Positions 1 to 9,724 are shown, counted from the stretch's first letter. The stretch: 64,000 bases of DNA from Thuidium tamariscinum (GCA_947034885.2 OX344752.2:4216001-4280000); one strand, 5' to 3'. Notes: generated by a model not told the origin, from the sequence alone. Numbers and translations are program-made.

Positions 1-313
1 ACAGATGGTACCGCACTGATATTTTTGAAATAATGGCATCCTATCAATTCTTTATGTTCAATGTTTCAGTGCTTGGGTTAATTATTCTACAGTCTCGGCA
101 CCAGTGCTCTAAGTGTAAGTTGCCGAGAAGTAGAGTAAGCTTATAGATCAAATCTGATCTGAGTTTCGTTTCACAGTACTTGAGGTAGTCCAAAGTTCAA
201 AATGTGAGGAACTGAAGATGTGTGTTGCAAATTGCAACTTAGGAGGAGAATTTTGTATCGACTCCTTATTCCTTGAAGGGCATTGCTAGCATGGGGGCAT
301 TTTGAAAGCCACA
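1..313. other. AT-rich spacer, no gene seen
   Basis: No coding frame of note. A short 7-bp inverted repeat (CTCGGCA at 94 and TGCCGAG at 121) is the only structure and is probably chance. Confidence 0.4.
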
Positions 314-1345
314 CCTCAATTTTCACATGGTTCTTAATTGTGTAGATTGTAAGATATTAACATTTAAATTGGCAAAAAAAACATTTTTTTCCTTGCAAAA
401 ATATGGGCAATTGCACTTCACAAGGTCACATTTGTATAAAAAAAATGTTCAAAATGGTGGTTACTCTTAAAATTCATTCTTCAATGCAAGTTGGCTTTAT
501 GATCAAAAAATTTCAAATGATTTGGAGTTGTACAACATTTAGGAAAAAAATAGTAAGTAGAAAAAAGTAAAAAATGCTTCAAAATATTAAATTGTGAACA
601 ATTTATTTATGAAAATGAAAAATGCCAATCTCAATGGTTTTAATATTGTAATAAAAAATCTCACCCATTGTTTTAGTTTTTTTTCAAAAATATTAAAAAT
701 TGAATTAAATAAAGAATTTCAAACTTTTTTGTAGAGTAGAAATTCTATTCCTACCCACAAACTACCCCAAACTAAAACTCCTCATAACTTTTGATTCATC
801 AATCAAAATAGATTGATTCAAAGCTTTTCACATAGATATAAATTTAACAAACCAATTTCAAATTTTTATTTTAAAAAAAAATTATTTATAAAGAAGTCTT
901 TTTAGCTGCTTTGGTTGTCCATTGAGTAAAGAAAACGACACATCATGCCATAATTTTTTAACCATATGAGAGAGGCATCCAATGGCACACCTGCACCTAA
1001 TGTCGTCCATTTCTAAATCAGTCGTTCATTCTAGAACAGAAATGTAGCGAGATTGTAGACTATTTATTGCTTTAGATCAAAAGAAATAAGCCATGTACTG
1101 CCTACCTACATTTATAGCTTGAAATGATTGAGTGCTGTAGAAACGAACGGCATTGGATACAAGTGCACCATTGGGTGCCTCTCCCTTATAGTCAAAAGTT
1201 ATGAAAATTGTTGGGCCTTAAAGCTACTCCTTGGAGAAATGTTTTGTGAAAAATTCAAAGAAAAAAAATAAAAACTCCATTTGTAATGAGCTACCCGAAA
1301 TTGCTATATTGCCAAAAAAACACAGTGTAGGGCTTTACAGATTAA
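314..1345 (+). mobile_element. degraded TTAA-type (piggyBac-like) family A element
   Basis: Sequence from about 314 on resembles the complete family A elements at 19118-20063 and 55648-56599. Shared blocks include the part reading TTGCACTTCACAAGGTCACA, the stretch ending in ACTCCTCATAACTTTTGA, and the 3' part with GTTGGGCCTTAAAGCTACTC and GAGCTACCCGAAATTGCTAT. The right end is worn but still abuts a TTAA at 1342-1345. The first roughly 120 bp of the family are missing. No protein is encoded. A separate MITE is inserted inside it (967-1188). Confidence 0.65.
967..1188. mobile_element. ~222-bp MITE nested in family A element
   Basis: This block interrupts the family A sequence between AACCATA and GTCAAAAGTTATG, which are contiguous in other copies. 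Its ends are inverted: GAGAGAGGCATCCAATGG on the left, and on the right GGGAGAGGCACCCAATGG when reverse-complemented. TA flanks both sides (965-966, 1189-1190), suggesting a TA duplication. Superfamily not assigned. The interruption supports a real insertion younger than its host element. Confidence 0.7.
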
Positions 1346-1879
1346 ATTGTAGTTGTAAAATATGATCTACAATTGATATTAATGTGATGTTAAAAATTAA
1401 CAATTTGCTCTAGAACCAATTGTAGATTGAATATTTTTTATTTTACTTTCTAATCAAAGTCATTTTTTGAACTAAAAAGTTATTTTTTTGAGGCTAGACC
1501 TACTAATAGTTTTTGAATTAAATTTTTTTGCAAAGCAAAGTCTTTATAATGTATACTTTACTAATGTTAAAGGTTGAATATAAGAATCTACAAAATAATT
1601 GATGGATTAAAAAATGCTTTTGCAACTACCTCTGTATTTGCTTCACTCCATCCTTCAATACTACCAAAACTTCAATTTATAAATTGATCTTATTGTAATA
1701 TGAATCTTTGATTTCTTAAGTCATTAAATTAGACCTAGGACAAAAAAAAGGAGCTAATGGAACAAAAAAAAGTTCAATTCATCAGTATGATGCAATATTC
1801 AAAATGGATTGGTAGATTCATGGAAATAAATGTCAACTTAGCAACAAATCTAACACTTGGTGTTGCAATTAAATTAGAT
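1346..1879. other. AT-rich spacer, no gene seen
   Basis: Short open frames here lack homology or coding character. No repeat shared with the rest of the window was noticed. Confidence 0.4.
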
Positions 1880-2030
1880 GAGATTTGGGGCCTTCGGAAG
1901 ATTGTAGGTTTCCAATTTGCGAGAACATTGAAATTGTTGCGGGAATGCATTTCACTATCATAGGATCACAAAAATTGTGGAATTTGACGTGGTCGAGACT
2001 GTGCTACGTCATCAGATTTTTTTAATCTAA
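1880..2030 (+). repeat. dispersed repeat O, copy 1
   Basis: The block with GATTTGGGGCCTTCGGAAG, GATTGTAGGTTTCCAA and then GGTCGAGACTGTGCTACGTC recurs in diverged form near 47037-47150 and 61395-61530. All three end in a GTCAT/CATCAT plus poly-T stretch. Superfamily unknown. The matches are clear by eye but gapped. Confidence 0.5.
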
Positions 2031-2599
2031 TAGATTTTCATTAAAAAAAAACTTGCGATATTTGCTTATACACTTAGTAGTACTAACGTGTATTTGTATT
2101 ATGTAGAGAATAGAACTTAAAAGCTTATAGTTTTTAAGAAATCCAATGGAGAGCTTCCTAGTCCTTTACGGGAAGAAACACATTTTATATAAAATGCATA
2201 GCCATTGCTACAATTATGATCCTATCACAAAGATAAAATCACAAAACTACAACCTTACAGTCACTATAACAATAGAATTGACTTAAAAAAATTGCAATTT
2301 TGTAGGCACTTCTAACAATGAAGATCAACTCACAACATTGTAATTTTGCTAGTAGAAGAATTGTAAAGTAGAATTTGAGCAATTTGCTTTGAGAGTTCTT
2401 ATAAAATCATTGGCACAAAAGCAATGCAATATATTTTGTAGTAAGGAAAGTCTCTATTAAGATACTAAATCTACGATTTCCTATACAAAAATTGATGGAA
2501 ATAGATATTTGTACTTTAAATTGATTAATATTTGTATAACCCATTAATGTGTGTCTAGAACCACATTGAAATGCCTTTGTATCCAACCACAATTTGTTG
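2031..2599. other. AT-rich spacer, no gene seen
   Basis: No convincing coding or RNA gene. The last part merges into dispersed repeat N, which is interrupted just downstream by a LINE fragment and a Harbinger element. Confidence 0.4.
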
Positions 2600-2629
2600 T
2601 GAAAGTGACTACTAGCACAAAAATACATT

Positions 2630-2967
2630 ATATATATTTTTTGAACAAACGAGACAAGCCCTATGCATTAAAACAAGAACCAAAAACAAAATAGCTATGC
2701 TAGAAGGTCGGCTACTGAACCAACCAATTCAAGTCTGAACCAACAAAAGTACTACCACCTACATGAAATCATAATTCAAAGGGGCTACATTGTGCCACTA
2801 AATGTTGTCATTAATCCTACACACTAGAGTAGGGAAATGCAGCCATATCCGGTCAATCTGGCCCATATGTTACGAGCTTACTTGGATCTTTGACGAGCTG
2901 CTTGTTGCGTTCTAATAAGTGTAGCTCTACCCAAATCTAGTAATGCTTGCCACAAGGCAAGTTGTGC
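2630..2967 (-). mobile_element. 5'-truncated LINE (non-LTR retrotransposon) 3' end
   Basis: This 338-bp segment is bounded by a perfect 8-bp direct repeat AATACATT (2622-2629 and 2968-2975), its target-site duplication. On the minus strand it opens directly in a reading frame of 29 codons (2967-2881) ending in TAA at 2880-2878; the frame includes ALWQALLDLG and ends RQRSK. After the stop come about 250 bp of untranslated sequence rich in TTTTG and a tail of A/TA repeats at the insertion border. Truncation at the 5' end, a 3' tail and a target duplication are standard for LINEs. The encoded tail is too short to assign a clade. An empty site is visible in repeat N near 31.1 kb. Confidence 0.75.
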
Positions 2968-2996
2968 AATACATTCTACTTTCTTTAATGTACTAA

Positions 2997-3022
2997 GAGC
3001 ATCTGCACTGCGTCCGACAGGC
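2997..3022 (+). repeat. left terminal inverted repeat of PIF/Harbinger element
   Basis: Begins GAGCATCTGCACTGCG directly after the TAA target duplication. The first 26 bases match the inverted right end at 23 positions. The following 60 bp stay GC-rich but no longer pair well. Confidence 0.9.
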
Positions 3023-3354
3023 CGGGAGGGAGTTGCCGGGCAAACCCCTCTACTCTAACGCGGGGACGTCAGGCCTGGCGCATGGCGTGGAGGTTGGGTG
3101 GCGTCTTAGCCACCAAAATTTTCGATTTTGGCGTTGGGAAAGTGAAAATGACGTCCACTTCTAACCTCTTGAATGTTGACATGTGGCAAGGCGTGATGGT
3201 TGCGGCATAGGGCGTCCTTCTTTGTCAGGCAGTACCGCTTGTGAAGCTCGTACACAGAGCGTACAACCTTGCTGTAGGGTTTTTCGAGGCTCTGTGTGAG
3301 TGCTTTTTTTTCTTTATTGTTTGAAATTTTTTGTGGGTTTGACAATTGAGAGTG

Positions 3355-4309
3355 ATGGCAACCTCCCAAGAGTCTCCAAGTGCTTCCTTGCGAGTTGCAA
3401 GAGGATCAAATTTTGAGGACGAGGAGTGTGAGATTGTGCAAAGCGTGGTTGAATGTTTCTTAGAGTGCATTGAAGGGAAGTGGACAGAAACATGATTAGT
3501 TTTGGGCAAGAGCTGCCAAGGTTTTCGAGGAATCGTGTCTACGAGGAGGTGTGCTTCGACCACAGAGGAGTTTGGAGTCAAAGTGGGGAATCATTAACTA
3601 CAATGTCTCTAAATTTGCTGGTGCCTACGCAACCGTGTGAGATTTGGATGATTCGGGGACAACAGAGGAGGATCGCATTGACAGAGCGAAGGTAATTTAC
3701 TAAGACTCCTCCAAGAATAATAAACCTTTCATTTACATGGAACGTTGGCGTATTTTGCGAAATGCTCCAAAGTGGAGGTCTTATCGTAATCATGGAATTT
3801 GCCCTCCTCCTCAGAAGCGTCAAATTTCTGAGGACTCTAGTCCTGCTCAGTCACAACGTGTAGATTCAAATGTTGGAGATGAAGAGGGAGAATTAGGGCA
3901 TGGAAGTGAAGGTAGTGCTACTTCACCTGTGAGGCCAATTGGGAACAGGAAAGCAAAGAGGCAAGCTATGACTCATAGCAAAGTGAAGAAGTTGGAATCG
4001 GATTTTGCTAAAGCCACAGCTACTATGGTTGATGCCAACTTGAAGAAAGTTGAGGTACTGAGAGATGCTGCAAATCTACAGTTCTTTTCAATCCCCCTCA
4101 CTGGTTTAGGAGAAGATGCGTTGCGCTACATTACATTGAAAAGAGCACAGGTTCTCAGGTCATTGGAAGCAAGTGAGGCTGCTACTACCATGCCTACAAG
4201 TTCGAGGAGTGCAATGGACACGTTGGTTGGAACTACAACTCAAGACTTATCTTCTTCTATAGTGTTTGAAGAAGAAATGGATGAATTTGCTAACCATCTA
4301 GGAGTTTAG
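3355..4309 (+). pseudogene. Harbinger accessory protein (Myb/SANT-like, NAM-associated C-terminus), broken
   Basis: In active PIF/Harbinger elements this second protein helps the transposase enter the nucleus and bind DNA. Translation starts at ATG 3355 (MATSQESPSA), runs through a Myb/SANT-like region with W..AAKVFEES and SLESKWGIINYNVSKFAGAY, then TTEEDRIDRAKV. A long intact tail follows from 3737, including MERWRILRNAPKWRSY, PIGNRKAKRQ and a heptad-like region with KVKKLESDFAKATATM. That tail is the NAM-associated C-terminal type seen in plants. The reading frame has a one-base-type shift with a TGA at 3493-3495, and in-frame stops at 3638-3640 (TGA) and 3701-3703 (TAA). The last 190 codons are open. 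One or more of these positions could instead be removed by an intron, but no good splice pair was seen. Confidence 0.85.
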
Positions 4310-4715
4310 AATTTGTAGTTTTGTATTGTCAAGTTTGGTCTTCTTTCAGTTGTGAATGACATGCTAGTTTACACAAACTAGCATCTTCTCAATTTGCAAC
4401 TTTGTTTCTGTAGAGTTTCCTTGGAAGCCCTTTTCATTTGTAGAGGAAGTGAAAAGAAGTTTAGAAATGCAATTGGCAAATAATTCTTACATTCATTTCT
4501 TGACTTGCAAGTACAGGAAATAATGTTTTCCTTATATTTCATGGAATAAAAACATATTCATTACATCATGTTTCCCTTCAATTCCCACAAATGTTGAATC
4601 AAGTCCTCTTGAAGTTTGTAGTGACTTACTGCTTGCTGGATGTCTATGATAGACCTAGCAAATCTCTGGAAACCTAAAGATGTAGGATGAGAATGACTTT
4701 CAATTGTCACAGTGC

Positions 4716-5856
4716 TCAGGTTCTGCAATTTTTTTTATCTAAGCTCTCTTCAGGTTCTTCATCTTCAATAATCATGTTGTGCATGATGACACAGGCGGTC
4801 CACACAGACTTCAATGTAGACTCATTCCGAAATCTTGCAGGGTTGTGTATGATGCCCCAACGAGCTTGAAGAACACCAAATGCCCTCTCAACATCCTTTC
4901 TTGCACCTTCTTGCATCTTGGCATACCATTTTCTCTTCTCTCCTTGCGGTGAGCTTATAGTCTTTTGGAATATGGTCCAATCCAGGTAGATACCATCTGC
5001 TAGAAAGTAACAAGACTTGTATTCATTTCCGTTGATTGTGAATTTGGCATGGGTGCAACTCCACGTAAGTAATTCACCATCAACGGGCTCCTATCAATGA
5101 CATTAATGTCATTGTTAGAACCTGGCAAACCAATGAAAGCATGCCATATCCAAAGGTTTTGAGTGGCTATGGCCTCCATGATCGAAGACCTATCTCCATC
5201 TTTGTCTTGGTATTGTCCTTGCTAGCCAACTGGACAATTCTTCCACACCCAATGTAAGCAATCAATGGATCCAAACATCCCTGGGAATCCTTGAGTCTCA
5301 TTCACTTGTAAGTGATGCAAGACATCTTCATTTGTGGGCTCTCTCAAGTACTCTTGTCTATATATCTCTACCACAGCCTTTGCAAATCTTTTGAAGCATT
5401 TTAAGGCTGTAGACTCTCCAATACGCACATACTCGTCAACATTATCAACAGCAATTCCTCCAGTGAAGATTCGAAAGGCTGCTGTGATTTTTTGAATGGA
5501 AGACAAGCAAAGATGCCCTAAAGCATCTACTTTCTCTTCAAAAAATGAATCATGGCGTACAACGGCATCATGAATTTTTGCAAAAAGGGACTTATGCATA
5601 TGGAATCGCCGACGGAACAAGTCCTCATCGAAAACTAGAGGATTTGCAAAATAGTCCCTCCAAATTCTCTCATGACCTTCTTAAAAATTGCATTGAATGT
5701 TGCCAACTCTCCCCGGAAGTGAACCACCATGTTGCACACTCCCCCATCCCTTAAAATGTTGCAAAGATGCTCATGCATAGCGGATACAACGTGCCATTGC
5801 TCCTCTTCATCATCAGATGCTAAACGATCTTCTACCCAACTCAAAAATGAAGCCAT
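4716..5856 (-). pseudogene. PIF/Harbinger DDE transposase, broken
   Basis: This is the cut-and-paste transposase (DDE_Tnp_4 type). The start is ATG at 5856-5854 (MASFLSWVEDRLASDDEEEQ). It continues with the family's WRDYFANPLVFDEDLFRRRF and a helical DNA-binding region (KITAAFRIFTGG, GESTALKCFKRFA). The catalytic core shows first Asp in GSIDCLHWVWKNCP, second Asp in LPGSNNDINVIDRSP, and Glu in RKDVERAFGVLQARW, followed by ACVIMHNMIIEDEEPEE. About 380 residues, a normal length. Lesions: a frameshift near 5665, a TAG at 5224-5222 where the family has Trp after CPV, and a frameshift near 5050. All three catalytic acids survive in sequence. It converges on the accessory gene with about 400 bp between the two stops. 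Confidence 0.92.
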
Positions 5857-6087
5857 GTGAAATCAAAAAACAAAACCTTAATGTAAAAAATCAAAAACTA
5901 AGGGAGGAAGAGAAAGAGGGAGTTCGAAAACGAGCTCCCAGTTTTCTCAGCATGGACCTCTACGCTCAGTCGCCGCAAGGCGGTAGCACCCGGCGGCGGC
6001 TGGTGGCCACGTGGCTACCGGGCGGAGTGGGGAGCAAGTCCGCCAGACGCTGCCCTGCAGCTCCCAACCCCGGGCCAGCGCGGACCT

Positions 6088-6113
6088 GCCTGCCGGGCGC
6101 AGTGTAGATGCTC
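6088..6113 (-). repeat. right terminal inverted repeat of PIF/Harbinger element
   Basis: Read inward on the minus strand it starts GAGCATCTACACTGCG and is followed outward by the TAA duplication at 6114-6116. It pairs with the left end at 2997-3022. Confidence 0.9.
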
Positions 6114-6330
6114 TAACAATGTACATTTCAAAGGGGCATGGCTTTTAGTGACTAATACATTTCAACTTAAAAAATTTGTAACATTCCATAAAGGTTCAAA
6201 AAATATGAAAAGGATTTGAGTTAGATGCCAATTTTCTTTCTACAAAATTTCTTGAAAATTAGAGTTCATTGTAATGTAGTAGGAATACGGGACCAGAAAT
6301 TGGATTTTGAGAAAAATACTCCACGCTGTA

Positions 6331-6480
6331 CCATAATTGAAGTGTAATGGAGTTTGGTGCATTGTTTGTTTTCTACTATTTTCAGTTATACCTTCTTCCC
6401 ACACCTATTGACAAATATAGGTGTAACTTTATGATTACCTCTATTGCTTCAAGGAGTTTAGCTCCCCGAAAGACAATCAG
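6331..6480. other. transition into p23 promoter region
   Basis: AT-rich sequence leading into the GC-richer gene region. No separate feature seen. Confidence 0.3.
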
Positions 6481-6495
6481 GTCTTGAAAGGACGC

Positions 6496-6502
6496 TATAA
6501 AA
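6496..6502 (+). promoter_or_regulatory. candidate TATA box
   Basis: TATAAAA in a CGC-TATAAAA-GC context is the only strong TATA box between the Harbinger element and the p23 start. If used, transcription would begin near 6530 and give a leader of about 500 nt, long enough to hold a 5' UTR intron. A closer, TATA-less start near 6750-6850 is also possible. Confidence 0.4.
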
Positions 6503-6519
6503 GCAGACTACCTTCCAAT

Positions 6520-6529
6520 GCCACGTGGC
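6520..6529. promoter_or_regulatory. G-box palindrome
   Basis: GCCACGTGGC is a perfect 10-bp palindrome with the ACGT core bound by plant bZIP and bHLH factors. It lies just downstream of the candidate TATA box, so it could act in the promoter or in the early leader. Use is inferred from sequence only. Confidence 0.45.
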
Positions 6530-6596
6530 GCATCATGGTTGGACATAAGGGGGAACGTCCCTTGGGACTGGATTCAAAAGAACAAATCCTGGTCCA

Positions 6597-6604
6597 GAAC
6601 CTTC
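6597..6604. promoter_or_regulatory. possible heat-shock element core
   Basis: GAACCTTC fits the GAAnnTTC unit of heat-shock elements. Only two units are present rather than three or more, so the match is weak, though heat regulation would suit an HSP90 co-chaperone gene. Confidence 0.25.
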
Positions 6605-7027
6605 GTGGGCGGCGTTCGTTGTTCGATTCATTAGCACTTATGGCGCCAACGCACAAAAATTACTCGCTTCCTACCCATCGGTTCAAAAGCCAGGATAGAT
6701 CAACGGCTCAAAACCAGAGCTCCATGAGAACACCTGCATTCCCAACACTGAGAACTTCCGTTCCCACAGATCGTCTCGCTCCAACTTGATTCTAGACTCT
6801 TCCACTGTGTTCACCATTACTACAGTCAGCCCGACGTTGCCGCCTCCGCCATAGCCATTAGGGTTTGCTCCCTCCTCCACATTAACGCCGCGATTCCGTG
6901 ACCCATAATTTTTCGCTTGCATTCAGGCGTTTAGGTTTTTCTTTGGGTCTTGCATTCGGTGTCGCATTTGCTGTTGTTGCATTTTGAGGGATTAGTTGCG
7001 GCGTGCGAGTTTTAGAGAGTGGGCGGG

Positions 7028-7660
7028 ATGGCACGCCATCCGGAGATTCTGTGGGCGCAGCGCAGCGACAAGGTGTACTTGACCGTGGAGCTTCTGGACG
7101 CCAAGAGTCCCGATGTCAAGCTATTGCCTGAAGGTCGTTTCTCTTTTACAGCAACGGTCGGGGCGAACAATCTGAAGTTCGAAACCGATCTGGAGCTTTT
7201 CGCCGCGATCGACGTTGAGAAATCCGTCGTGAACAAGGGACAGCGTCATACCACCGTCGTGCTGGAGAAGACGACGGCGGAGTGGTGGCCGAGGTTGGTG
7301 AAAGCTACTGGGAAAGCGCCGCAATTCGTCAAGGTGGACTGGAACAGATGGGTGGACGAGGACGAGGAGGACGAAGCGCCGGCTGTGGACGTGGGTGGCA
7401 TGGGTGGTATGGGCGGCATGCCGGATTTTTCTGCCATGGGTGGCATGGGTGGAGGGATGCCCGACTTCTCTGGAATGGGTGGAATGGGAGGAATGGGAGG
7501 AGATGACGATGACGACATTGAGGATGACGACGACATGCCCGAGCTTAGCAAAGTCGAGGACGAGAGCGCAAAGGAGAGCGCGCCGACGACGGCTGCCGTG
7601 GAAGCGAAGCCTGAAGACGGAGCTCAGGAATCGAAGAAACCCGAAGCTGCAAAGATATAA
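7028..7660 (+). CDS. p23 co-chaperone (HSP90 partner)
   Basis: The 210-residue product belongs to the p23/Sba1 family, which binds the ATP-bound closed form of HSP90 through a CS domain and slows ATP turnover, in cytosol and nucleus. The CS domain spans about residues 2-110, opening HPEILWAQRSDKVYLTVEL and carrying the family motif WWPRL (86-90) and the VDWNRWVDEDEEDE stretch. A Gly-Met repeat follows (123-158) with two MPDFS units, then an acidic run (159-169) and a charged, Lys/Glu/Ala-rich tail. This layout matches plant p23 proteins and is close to their usual length. ATG 7028 is chosen because it begins at the conserved MARHP; upstream in-frame codons to GTG 7019 have no ATG. The coding region is continuous, without introns, and GC-richer than its surroundings. 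No retrocopy marks (adjacent poly-A or flanking duplication) are visible. Confidence 0.95.
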   Translation: MARHPEILWAQRSDKVYLTVELLDAKSPDVKLLPEGRFSFTATVGANNLKFETDLELFAAIDVEKSVVNKGQRHTTVVLEKTTAEWWPRLVKATGKAPQFVKVDWNRWVDEDEEDEAPAVDVGGMGGMGGMPDFSAMGGMGGGMPDFSGMGGMGGMGGDDDDDIEDDDDMPELSKVEDESAKESAPTTAAVEAKPEDGAQESKKPEAAKI

Positions 7661-8160
7661 GAGGGACTGCCGTTTTTTTGCTTGCGGGACTAGCCGCCTG
7701 TTTAGTGGATGTGTAAATTGATAGGAGAGTTGAAACAGCGGCGGTGCCAATGACTAATCTTTCTTTGGCATGTAATCAGTCATGGCTTTCTGAAATAGCC
7801 GGCGAGCTTTCACATCTGTCGGAGGTCTAATGCTCATTTCTTAGCTTGGTGGATCTCAAGCGCCTCTTTGCCTCTCTTATCCTTGGTTTTGGTATTACGT
7901 ATGAATCATGGAGCACTGTGCCTGATCGAAAACCTAGAAACACAAGAAGAGAAGATCAGTTGACTTGAGAGCTTTTCTTGCTGTTGTTTAGCTATTGCTA
8001 TCGGTGCGTTTGATATGCTTAATGTTCTACAGAGAATTTTGAGTTTCAGGTTATTATGGACGTCTTCGGTCGTGGTGCACCTATGGGTTTCTATGCTGCA
8101 TTGGAGTTTCTGCATCTGAGAAGTGACTCTTGTGGATGCTGACCAAGCAGAAGGTAAGGT
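7661..8160 (+). other. probable p23 3' untranslated region and downstream sequence
   Basis: GC content stays above the AT-rich background after the stop, as expected for transcribed sequence. A motif reading CAGAAGGTAAGG near 8150 resembles a splice donor, so a 3' UTR intron or an unrelated downstream exon is possible. A 28-codon frame (ATG 8056) ahead of it has no recognisable product. No clear poly-A signal was identified. Confidence 0.35.
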
Positions 8161-8495
8161 ATAAGAACTTTTCGATGAGAGCTTACCCTGTGATTAACTT
8201 TTCAAATTACAAGAGCTTCATGACCCTGTATTTATCAATATAGACTCGATGTTCTTGTCATTGCCTCCTGGAATGGTTTAGCTAGTTCGATTTGTAGTCG
8301 GGCATTTGCGTCTTACATGTTTATAATCAAGAGATCAGTATCTGTGCTATATTCCCTGCCCTATTTCCTCAGAGTGCTTGGGTCCTGAATAAGTAAACAT
8401 GACATAGGTTGAATGTGTGACTAGTTCGCCGCAATCATTAGCAATCGACGATTGTGGCGGGTTTGGGGACGTATAGGTATATTGAAGAGTTCCGA

Positions 8496-8660
8496 CTGTC
8501 TAGAGGATGGTCCAATGGTTTGAGCCTAAGTTCACTGAGGCCAATTCAAATTTCATTTCACCCGGACCTAGTTGCATTTGATGATGATATGAGGAAGGTG
8601 TTACAATCTCTTGTTTTCACATTTGCATGCCTACACGCACATGATTGATTGTTGTACTGG
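8496..8660 (+). mobile_element. possible tRNA-derived SINE fragment
   Basis: GGATGGTCCAATGGTTTGAG looks like the 5' half of a tRNA with an A-box. About 30 bases further on, CAATTCAAATTTC resembles a B-box. A cloverleaf could not be completed, and no flanking duplication was seen. It could be a decayed SINE head or a chance match. Confidence 0.25.
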
Positions 8661-8693
8661 GTTTACCTTTTTGAGGTTTGAATCGGTTATATC

Positions 8694-8761
8694 TATGCCC
8701 TGGTTGAGAGAATTAAGGATATGAGATTATGCCCTGGTTGAGAGAATGAAGGATATGAGAT
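8694..8761 (+). repeat. 34-bp tandem duplication
   Basis: Two adjacent 34-bp units (8694-8727 and 8728-8761) beginning TATGCCCTGGTTGAGAGAAT differ at one position. A recent local duplication in spacer or untranslated sequence. Confidence 0.9.
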
Positions 8762-9159
8762 TATTGAAGGTGATTTTGAAGAGGTCTTCAAAAGGGGACG
8801 TGCATACGTTGTGTCTTCCATGGCTTCATGTGTAAAGGCCTTTTTATGATTACAGTAATATTTTTCAATTCTCCCCCTGTTGCGGTATTACTTGAACAGG
8901 TAACGTGTGAGTGCTGGGCATTGCATTTGCACTGGTGTTAGATCGTAAGCAACATGAAGTACTTGCCTGTGTCACCATGCAAAACGAAGGTTCGACACTC
9001 AGTGGGTTGGTTTTGGTTGTAAGTTATTTATCTTCTGAAACCATGTGACCTCGTCACTAACTTATTAGCAATCCCTCTCTGGAATTTGCCCTGCCAAATA
9101 TTACTCACACTAGCCTCATAGCCAAGGAAAATCCACAATACGTATTGTCCTAATGCCCT

Positions 9160-9170
9160 TATATAAATAA
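9160..9170 (+). promoter_or_regulatory. candidate TATA box
   Basis: TATATAAATAA lies about 35 bp upstream of GC-richer sequence that contains GAAACCCTAG, a telo-box-like motif common near plant transcription starts. It may mark the promoter of the unidentified transcript at 9195-9724. Confidence 0.4.
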
Positions 9171-9194
9171 CTCCAGCGATTATATTTGCGGGAC

Positions 9195-9724
9195 TCCTGT
9201 CGTCGGCATCGTTGGGATCCTTGGTTGGAACTCTACTTGAAACCCTAGTCGAAACATTAAAATTGTCTTTTGTGAGAGACGTATCGCAAACGATTCATAG
9301 CAATTCGGCAGCCAGCAACCTCCATCCGTGCGAGTGCAGTAAATCTCGAAGACAGTTCAGGAAGAGCTATCCGACTGCGAGTAGCCCTGTCGAAGCGCAA
9401 GAGCGCGACGTCGATCTCTCTGGAGATCTGGATTTGCCAAGAACGAGGTTGAATCTTCTGTTCCAATACAATTTGTTCCCTTTTCTTTTAATATCATCAG
9501 GTGATTCCTGCACAATTCTTCGCCTGCCAGTCGGCCAACAGTTTTTGTACTACTCAGAGGATTTCCACAGAGATTTGCTCGGGTGGTATTGTTGTCACTG
9601 CTTTGGGAATTTCAATGAGTTCAGAGTAGAATTATTTAGGTGGTGGTGGTTGTATGCTATTAGAAAGAACAGAGTTTCATCTCAACATGGGAGCCAACCC
9701 ATTTCTGACCAAATAAGCAATTGA
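9195..9724 (+). other. candidate transcribed exon(s) of unknown gene
   Basis: A frame is open from TTG 9212 to 9724, encoding up to 170 residues without ATG at its start. The first half (to about 9446) is GC-richer and Ser/Arg-rich. A pyrimidine-rich stretch ending CATCAG near 9500 resembles a splice acceptor, and AACGAGGTTGAA near 9446 a weak donor, but the gap of about 53 bp is short for a plant intron. No product is recognised and nothing coding-like follows downstream. It may be a leader exon, a lone remnant or a non-coding RNA. Confidence 0.25.

Larger units (their letters stand above)
2997..6113. mobile_element. PIF/Harbinger DNA transposon, near-complete, inactive
   Basis: The element is 3117 bp. 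Its ends are inverted repeats: GAGCATCTGCACTGCGTCCG on the left and GAGCATCTACACTGCGCCCG on the right strand read inward, with 3 mismatches in the first 26. It is flanked by the 3-bp duplication TAA (2994-2996 and 6114-6116), as expected for the superfamily. Inside are the two genes typical of PIF/Harbinger in convergent orientation: a Myb/SANT-like accessory protein on the plus strand and a DDE transposase on the minus strand. Both carry a few lesions, so this copy cannot move on its own, though it looks fairly young. The ends are strikingly GC-rich compared with the surroundings. Confidence 0.95.
2600..6330 (+). repeat. dispersed repeat N, split by two insertions
   Basis: Sequence at 2600-2629, 2968-2996 and 6117-6330 matches a continuous region at about 31080-31330. 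Shared blocks include GTGACTACTA, TCTTTAATGTACTA/TTTCAATGTACC, ATGTACATTTCA, TTTCAACTTAAAAAA, TTTGTAAC and TTAGATGCCAAT. In this copy the LINE fragment (2630-2967) and the PIF/Harbinger transposon (2997-6113) separate the pieces. The 31-kb copy therefore serves as a natural empty site for both insertions. Confidence 0.65.

Noticed and set aside
2997-6113. Possibility that the Harbinger genes are domesticated host genes
   Set aside because: Both lie inside intact TIRs with a TAA duplication and both carry lesions, so they belong to a dead transposon.
7019-7027. Upstream GTG as p23 start
   Set aside because: Plant translation starts at ATG. ATG 7028 gives the conserved MARHP N-terminus in good context.
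7121-7750. Long minus-strand frames across the p23 gene (up to 209 codons)
   Set aside because: They are antisense shadows of the Gly-Met and acidic repeats and have no conserved domain.
8982-9000. GGTTCGACACTC as a tRNA T-arm
   Set aside because: No matching A-box or acceptor stem at the right distance, so no tRNA gene.
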